A stretch of DNA of 64,000 nt, taken from the NCBI RefSeq assembly GCF_007971025.1, contig NZ_CP042436.1, forward strand, positions 4,650,001-4,714,000, given 5' to 3'. The DNA is from Mucilaginibacter ginsenosidivorans. GTDB lineage: Bacteria; Bacteroidota; Bacteroidia; Sphingobacteriales; Sphingobacteriaceae. Under the pieces are notes generated by a model. It searched no databases and was not told where the DNA came from. It was given only the letters and a program-made list of their open reading frames with translations. This document shows, in pieces, positions 59,050-64,000 of this stretch; position 1 is the first letter of the stretch; every line of letters begins with the position of its first letter. The position numbers were made by a program, and so were the translations under genes.

Positions 59050-61605
59050 TTAATTAAATCCTCCGCTTAAGCTTTGTGAAATTGAGAAATGGAACTGGCC
59101 CTTGTTAGCATCCGGTATACCGGGTATCTTATCAAAGCCATAACCATAATCCAAACCAAGCAGCCCAAAAATAGGTAAAAATATCCTTGCACCAAATCCC
59201 ACCGAGCGCCTGACGTTGAATGGATTAAACTGGTCGAAACTGTTCCAGACGTTACCGCCTTCAGCAAAGGCCAAAACAAATATTGTTGCCGACTGGCTCG
59301 CTATAACCGGGTGGCGCAGTTCGAATGTGTATTTGTTATATATTGTACTTCCCGGGTTATTATTCACATTATAATTGGTACCTACCGGGATAACCGAGAA
59401 GTTTTGGTAGCCGCGCAACCCTATGATATCGCTACCCTGCAAAAACTGGTAACTCTGCATACCGTCGCCACCCAGTTTGAACCTTTCAAACGGAGAAGCA
59501 GGAACCGCCGAATTGTACTCGCCCAGGAACCCGAACCTCACTTGCGACATCAACACCAGCTTGCCATATATCTTCTGGAACCACTGCGCATCGTACTTAA
59601 CTTTATAATATTCCACAAAGTGATACACCTGTTCCTGCGTAGGCGGCAGCTTATAATTCAGGTGATTAAATAACGAATATGGCGGTGTTCCCTGGATAGT
59701 AAGCATGATATTTGAGCCCTGTGTAGGGAATATCGGCACGTCCAATGAGTTACGTTGCAGTGTCTGGGTTAGTTTAATATTGTATGATGTACCATTGGTA
59801 AATATATAACCAGGATAGTTATCCAGGCTGTAGTGGTCAAAGTTCACCGAGTAATTCAACTGGAAGTAATTGTCAGGCCAGTTAAGTCTTTTACCCAATG
59901 TTACACCTATACCATTAATACGCAGGTTATTATACCTCGGGTCGCTTTTGGGGTAATACTGCCCGGTAGAACTTAACTGCGTATAGGCCGAAAGAGAGAA
60001 AAATATCGGCTTTTTACCACCTAACCACGGCTCGGTGAAAGTGAACGAATAATTTTGATAGATACGCCCGCTCGATTGTCCCCTGATGCTCAATTTCTGG
60101 CCGTCGCCTTTTGGCAATGGGCGATATTCTTTGAGGTGAAATATATTCCTGAGTGAAAAGTTATTAAAGGTAAGGCCGAGTGTACCAACTAATTGGCCAC
60201 CGCCAAAACCACCCGATAGCTCAATTTGGTCGGACGGTTTTTCGACCACATTGTAGATAATGTCCACCGTACCATCGGTCGGGTTGATGTTGGTTGGCCT
60301 TGGTTCGGTCTTTTGTTCATCAAAATTACCCAACTGTGATATTTCGCGCGTACTGCGTATAAGCGCCTCTTTACTGAATATCTGGCCCGGTTTTGTCCTT
60401 ATCTCACGCCTTACCACTTTATCGTTGGTTACGTCGTTGCCTTTCAGGATAATACGGTTCAGCGTATAACGCGGACCTTCGTACACCCTTATATCCAGGT
60501 CGACCGTATCGTTGTATATCCTGGTTTGAACAGGATCGGCACTGTAGGTAAGGAAGCCGTTATCGAGGTATAATGTCGAAACATCATCGTTATTTGGCGT
60601 AGGGCCAACAAGCCTTTTATTCAATTCCTCTTCGCTGAAAACGTCACCTTTGCGAACACGCAGCAATTTATTGAGCACGGTTGAAGAGTATTGTGCGTTG
60701 CCAGACCAGGTAATGTTCCCGAAATAGTACTTGTGCCCTTCATAAATCTTTATTTTGACGTTGACGGTTTTATCATCATGCCGCCAAACCGAGTCGCTGA
60801 TGATCTCTGCATCGCGGTACCCTTTGTCCTGCATTTTTTCGACGAGGTTTTGTTTATCATCCTCGTACTTATCCCGCAAAAACTTCCTCGATCCGAATAA
60901 ATTATACCAATGACGCTGACGCGTTTTCTTTAAAAATTTCCTGAGTTTCTTTTGGCTGAAGGCCGTATTGCCCTCAAAAGTGACACTGTTTATTTTTACC
61001 TTGTGCTTCTTGTCCACAGCAACATCAAGAATAACGCTGTTGGCATCACCCGGGTCCTTACGCTGCTTGATATCGACAGTAGTATTCAAAAAACCTTTTT
61101 CAGCGAAATGCTTTTTGATGATGGCGGTAGTCGTGCTCAAAAGGTTCTCGTTAACGATCTTGGCGTTCTTATCACTCAGTTTCTTTTGCAGATCCTCGAT
61201 CTCGCCCTTTCGCGGACCAGTAATGTGCATCCTGGACAAACGCGGACGCTCAACAACTGCTATTTCGAGGTATACGGTATCAAGGTTTATTTTAGTAATG
61301 TTCAACTGTACGTCGTCAAAAAGGCCCTGGTCGTACATTCGTTTAACCACGGCCGCATTTTGTTCGCCCGGAAGATTTATCCTGTCGCCCTTGTTTAATT
61401 TGGATATCTGTACAAGCACATCCTTATCAAGGTTTTTAGTACCGGTAACCGTAACCCCGCCTATAATGTAATCCTTTGGATTGAGGTAGCTTAAACTATC
61501 AGCGGAAATAGATTTTTGAAGTGCCGGCCTCGGCTGATTAGAGACCTGTGCCAGCGCAGCAGTACTTATAACAGTGAAAAGAATAGCAAAAAGAAGTTTA
61601 TTCAT
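59050..61605 (-). CDS. bamA: Outer membrane protein assembly factor BamA
   Basis: An 851-residue Omp85 protein that inserts beta-barrel proteins into the outer membrane. The signal peptide ends at ALAQ. POTRA domains span about residues 40-430 (GGVTVTGTKNLDKDVLVQIS, INSVTFEGNTAFSQKKLRKF, ITWSGNAQYSSTVLNKLL, NRIILKGNDVTNDKVVRRE). The barrel follows, with the conserved GLRGYQNF (VRGF-type lock) in the L6 loop and the last strand GQFHFSISQSL. Full length. uppS lies 63 nt upstream and ompH 13 nt downstream. Confidence 0.97.
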   Translation of the reverse strand: MNKLLFAILFTVISTAALAQVSNQPRPALQKSISADSLSYLNPKDYIIGGVTVTGTKNLDKDVLVQISKLNKGDRINLPGEQNAAVVKRMYDQGLFDDVQLNITKINLDTVYLEIAVVERPRLSRMHITGPRKGEIEDLQKKLSDKNAKIVNENLLSTTTAIIKKHFAEKGFLNTTVDIKQRKDPGDANSVILDVAVDKKHKVKINSVTFEGNTAFSQKKLRKFLKKTRQRHWYNLFGSRKFLRDKYEDDKQNLVEKMQDKGYRDAEIISDSVWRHDDKTVNVKIKIYEGHKYYFGNITWSGNAQYSSTVLNKLLRVRKGDVFSEEELNKRLVGPTPNNDDVSTLYLDNGFLTYSADPVQTRIYNDTVDLDIRVYEGPRYTLNRIILKGNDVTNDKVVRREIRTKPGQIFSKEALIRSTREISQLGNFDEQKTEPRPTNINPTDGTVDIIYNVVEKPSDQIELSGGFGGGQLVGTLGLTFNNFSLRNIFHLKEYRPLPKGDGQKLSIRGQSSGRIYQNYSFTFTEPWLGGKKPIFFSLSAYTQLSSTGQYYPKSDPRYNNLRINGIGVTLGKRLNWPDNYFQLNYSVNFDHYSLDNYPGYIFTNGTSYNIKLTQTLQRNSLDVPIFPTQGSNIMLTIQGTPPYSLFNHLNYKLPPTQEQVYHFVEYYKVKYDAQWFQKIYGKLVLMSQVRFGFLGEYNSAVPASPFERFKLGGDGMQSYQFLQGSDIIGLRGYQNFSVIPVGTNYNVNNNPGSTIYNKYTFELRHPVIASQSATIFVLAFAEGGNVWNSFDQFNPFNVRRSVGFGARIFLPIFGLLGLDYGYGFDKIPGIPDANKGQFHFSISQSLSGGFN

Positions 61606-61668
61606 TCGAATATTTTAGTGGGCTAAAAATAATTTATACAGTTGTTAAAAAGTGTTAAAAGTAAAAAT

Positions 61669-62409
61669 TTAGTTCAGTTGCTCGCTGATCATACCAAAAC
61701 GCCGTTCGCGTTTCTGATAATCAATGATGGCCTCGTACAGGTCTTCACGCCTGAAATCGGGCCAAAGTTTCGATGTAAAATACAATTCAGCGTATGCAAT
61801 TTGCCAGAGTAAATAATTACTTATGCGGTATTCGCCGCTGGTCCTTATCAGTAATTCCGGGTCGGGCATTTCACTCGTATATAAATTATTTCCGAAAGTG
61901 TCCTCGTTAATATCATCAGGGTTCAATTCGCCCTGCTGTACCTTACGCGCTATATTAATAGCGGCCTGTGTAATTTCACGTCTCGAGCTATAACTAAGTG
62001 CCAGGGTAAGGGTCAAACCGGTATTGCGGGCGGTCTTATTTATAGCGCCTATCAATTCTTTATGGCATTTGGCAGGAAGCATCTCCAATTCTCCTATCGC
62101 ATTCAGCCTGATGTTATTTTTCATAAAGTTGTCTATCTCTTTATGGATTGTGGCAACCATCAGTTCCATTATAGCCGATACTTCCAGCTTTGGCCTGTTC
62201 CAGTTTTCGGATGAGAAAGTATACAAGGTGACATATTTAATACCCAGTTCGGCGGAGGCTTCAACCACATCGCGTACGGAAACTACCCCGTTGCGGTGGC
62301 CAAATACCCTTAACTTTCCTTTGCCCTTTGCCCAACGCCCATTACCGTCCATGATGATAGCTATATGCTGAGGTAACCTGGAAAAATCTATCTGGTCCTT
62401 ATATCCCAT
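61669..62409 (-). CDS. uppS: Isoprenyl (undecaprenyl) diphosphate synthase
   Basis: A 246-residue cis-prenyltransferase making the C55 lipid carrier used for wall and surface glycans. The active-site motif is HIAIIMDGNGRWA with the catalytic Asp, and later RTSGEYRISNYLLWQIAYAELYF and LWPDFRREDLYEAI. Full length. It is the first gene of the set uppS-bamA-ompH-ompH, a gene order I recall as common in Bacteroidota. Confidence 0.97.
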   Translation of the reverse strand: MGYKDQIDFSRLPQHIAIIMDGNGRWAKGKGKLRVFGHRNGVVSVRDVVEASAELGIKYVTLYTFSSENWNRPKLEVSAIMELMVATIHKEIDNFMKNNIRLNAIGELEMLPAKCHKELIGAINKTARNTGLTLTLALSYSSRREITQAAINIARKVQQGELNPDDINEDTFGNNLYTSEMPDPELLIRTSGEYRISNYLLWQIAYAELYFTSKLWPDFRREDLYEAIIDYQKRERRFGMISEQLN

Positions 62410-62541
62410 TTTATCTGTTTCTTAAAAGCCGGCTGTGGCTAAAAAGATATACCCTAAATAAAAAAATTGGTCCGTCTGCTTCTAACAGCCGGGCCTACAA
62501 CAAAGTAATCAATCACTTATGCCGCGTTTTTTTTCAGGGTA

Positions 62542-62549
62542 CAAAGGTA
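62542..62549 (-). promoter_or_regulatory. -7 box upstream of uppS
   Basis: Minus-strand TACCTTTG matches TAnnTTTG exactly. It lies 132 nt before the uppS ATG, leaving a long leader, so it may not be the only promoter. Confidence 0.4.
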
Positions 62550-62621
62550 AAACTTACTTTGTACTTTTTTAGTATGCGGGCAAAAAAGAAAAATGCCCGA
62601 AAAAATGGTTATAACAAAGAA

Positions 62622-62648
62622 AGCCGCCTACCTGTTATGGCCGGCGGC
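62622..62648 (-). terminator. Possible terminator after exbD
   Basis: GCCGCC / GGCGGC pairs around a 14-nt loop, read on the minus strand, followed by TTTCTTTG. The T tract is broken, so confidence is limited. Confidence 0.45.
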
Positions 62649-62666
62649 AGTGAAGGTTTAGGTGGT

Positions 62667-63188
62667 TTAGTAAGCGTTCTTCTGTTTTAACATGTCGATA
62701 TCTTTTGGCGAAATATCGGCTATGGCATAAGAGGGCACACTGGCGATGTTAAGCTCGTCAAGCGTATTGACCAAATTATCATACAGGGAGTGTGAACTTG
62801 GCTTAACAATCACGATGATGGTTTTCCCGGTTTTCTTCAGGATATCTTTACCTGCATTCGCGATGGCCATGCGTAACCCTGTTTTGCTATAGTTAACTAT
62901 TGCAGGCTGCACAATAGGCTGATCGGGCAAACCAACATACCATACCGCCTGGTTATTTTTGCCGAGACAGATGGTCATGGTACGGCTTGCGGCATAACCA
63001 CCCGGAGGGGTATCTTTTACCGGCATGCTTACATCCATAGCCTTTGGCTTGATGAGTGATGTAGTAAGGATGAAAAATGTGATCAGCAGAAAAGCAAGAT
63101 CGACCATGGCTGTCAGGTCGATACGGGGAGGAAGCTTTTTCAGCGAGCTTCTTTTACCGTTTTTTTCGGAAGCAACTAACTCTGCCAT
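62667..63188 (-). CDS. ExbD/TolR-like biopolymer transport protein
   Basis: A 173-residue inner-membrane protein of the ExbD/TolR family, which couples the proton gradient to outer-membrane work through ExbB/TolQ. A cytoplasmic N-terminus is followed by one helix with the essential Asp in IDLTAMVDLAFLLITFFIL, and a periplasmic domain with YDNLVNTLDELNIASVPSY and the C-terminal DIDMLKQKNAY. The ATG at 63188 is chosen; the upstream frame runs through a GC-rich palindrome. No exbB or tonB lies nearby, so its partners are elsewhere. Confidence 0.9.
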   Translation of the reverse strand: MAELVASEKNGKRSSLKKLPPRIDLTAMVDLAFLLITFFILTTSLIKPKAMDVSMPVKDTPPGGYAASRTMTICLGKNNQAVWYVGLPDQPIVQPAIVNYSKTGLRMAIANAGKDILKKTGKTIIVIVKPSSHSLYDNLVNTLDELNIASVPSYAIADISPKDIDMLKQKNAY

Positions 63189-63233
63189 AATTTTAAGTTT
63201 TAGGTGTACCGGACCTTTGGCGGGCCTTGCCCC

Positions 63234-63257
63234 GCCCCTCTCCAACCGGAGAGGGGC
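63234..63257. repeat. GC-rich intergenic palindrome (GCCCC/CTCTCC family, copy 2)
   Basis: A perfect 10-bp stem GCCCCTCTCC / GGAGAGGGGC with AACC loop, between DUF6089 and exbD. It shares GCCCCGCCCC-like and GAGAGGGGC sequence with the copy at 43311-43348. Confidence 0.75.
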
Positions 63258-63398
63258 CAAGATCTTTCCAACAACTAAAAAAGATCTTTTTGGGATAAGG
63301 CTACAAACCTCTGTATCCAAAATATATAACTAAAACGAATTATATTTTGAGTTTATTGTATTAAACAAAATATTTATTTGAATTTTATAAAAATACTG

Positions 63399-64000
63399 CT
63401 AATAATAGCACTTACTGGTTACGAAGGTGAAGGAGATACCTACGTTGATGAACATATAAGTATCCTTTGGGCGAAGGTCGCCGCGCTGGCTGCCGGGCGA
63501 GCCGATATAGGTGCCGGTGTTTTCGCCCGAGCGATCTGATAACGCCCTTGAAAGGTCGGAAGGCAATTTCGTGCGGTCGGGATATACGCCCGAAACATCA
63601 TCCAGGTAGTCGGTAGTTGGGTGCCGGTAACCGATATCGGCAATAAAGTTCCATTTGCCCGAAAAGTTATATTTTATCCCTACCCCGTAAGGTATGCTGA
63701 TAGCGGCACTTGAATATGGTTTGGACTGTCCTTCGGTCATTAGCGGCCGTAAATCATAATCATGGCCCTGGTATCTTGCTTTGGGGTTGTATCCCACTAT
63801 ACCAATGCCAACATATATAAAAGGTGTAAACCTGTTTTGTCCTGCCTCGGGTATATATTTAAACAGGTTGAATTCGCCCATCAGGCTTAATTCATTTAAT
63901 ACCGTCGAGAAACTAAGATTACGCTGCCTGAACTGCGGGTTTGACGAGGTGCTATCGGCGCCGGCTATCGTCCCGAAAGTGTATTTTAGTTTGGCCGACC
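63399..64000 (-). CDS. DUF6089 outer-membrane-like protein (5' end cut by window)
   Basis: The frame is open from the window end through to the stop at 63399, so the N-terminus is missing; the ATG at 63881 is internal. About 200 residues are visible. They start KLKYTFGTIAGADSTSSNP and continue with FSTVLNELSLMGEFNLFKY, TPFIYVGIGIVGYNPKA, YGVGIKYNFSGKWNFIADI and a C-terminal FINVGISFTFVTSK. This matches DUF6089, a Bacteroidota beta-barrel family of unknown function that I recall lying beside uppS and bamA. Here an exbD gene separates them. Probable outer-membrane location. Confidence 0.88.
   Translation of the reverse strand, partial: SAKLKYTFGTIAGADSTSSNPQFRQRNLSFSTVLNELSLMGEFNLFKYIPEAGQNRFTPFIYVGIGIVGYNPKARYQGHDYDLRPLMTEGQSKPYSSAAISIPYGVGIKYNFSGKWNFIADIGYRHPTTDYLDDVSGVYPDRTKLPSDLSRALSDRSGENTGTYIGSPGSQRGDLRPKDTYMFINVGISFTFVTSKCYY

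Overview
The window reads as chromosomal DNA of a Bacteroidota bacterium, most likely family Sphingobacteriaceae and close to Mucilaginibacter or Pedobacter. The genus is inferred from protein style, not from a search. The signs are: TAnnTTTG-type -7 promoter boxes and few Shine-Dalgarno sequences; an ECF sigma factor coupled to a membrane-anchored beta-barrel protein; lineage-typical families (DUF4294, DUF4783, DUF6089, DUF1343/NamZ); bacillithiol enzyme BshB1; a tandem OmpH/Skp pair after BamA; and the MRP-type complex I subunits NuoL, NuoM and NuoN. I found no tRNA, rRNA, CRISPR array, transposase or prophage gene.

Layout. Positions 1-12,300 hold housekeeping and envelope genes: mazG (cut by the window edge), a lipoprotein, the sigma factor with its partner, a LolC/E-like permease, a NamZ-type hydrolase, fmt, a DUF3050 protein, a class IV aminotransferase, an RluD-like pseudouridine synthase, a D-cysteine desulfhydrase/ACC deaminase homologue and lysine 6-aminotransferase. 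Positions 12,400-26,600 hold a small unrecognised protein, bshB1, a glutathione peroxidase, spoT/relA, fur, purA, pabB, a DUF2071 protein, an M48 protease, plsY, nadC, gpmI and small envelope proteins. Positions 27,000-38,800 hold lon, a low-complexity surface protein, lpxR, arfB, cmk, a dCMP deaminase, a sugar transporter of the FucP/GluP type, a LysE exporter and a long PurF-like enzyme.

Positions 38,900-46,900 carry six exported proteins (a TIM-barrel isomerase, an NTF2-like protein, a predicted alpha/alpha-barrel protein, a Tat-exported Gfo/Idh/MocA oxidoreductase, an amidohydrolase and a serine hydrolase). This looks like a periplasmic catabolic neighbourhood and is the most accessory-like part. 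Positions 46,900-57,000 hold amtB and a partial complex I operon (nuoH-I-J-K, an unexpected protein with two TonB-plug-like repeats, nuoL-M-N). nuoA to nuoG are not here. Positions 57,000-64,000 hold an outer-membrane biogenesis block: murI, two ompH/skp genes, bamA, uppS, an orphan exbD and a DUF6089 protein that runs off the window.

The most unusual things are: (1) the sigma-factor partner, whose single chain seems to contain a cytoplasmic head, one inner-membrane helix, a long disordered linker and an outer-membrane beta-barrel-like domain; (2) the double-plug protein sitting 3 nt before nuoL, with an upstream reading-frame extension that runs through an intergenic repeat; (3) several families of intergenic palindromes and stuttering repeats, three of them in gaps of the nuo operon; and (4) several genes whose -7 box lies only 4-5 nt before the start codon, suggesting leaderless mRNAs.
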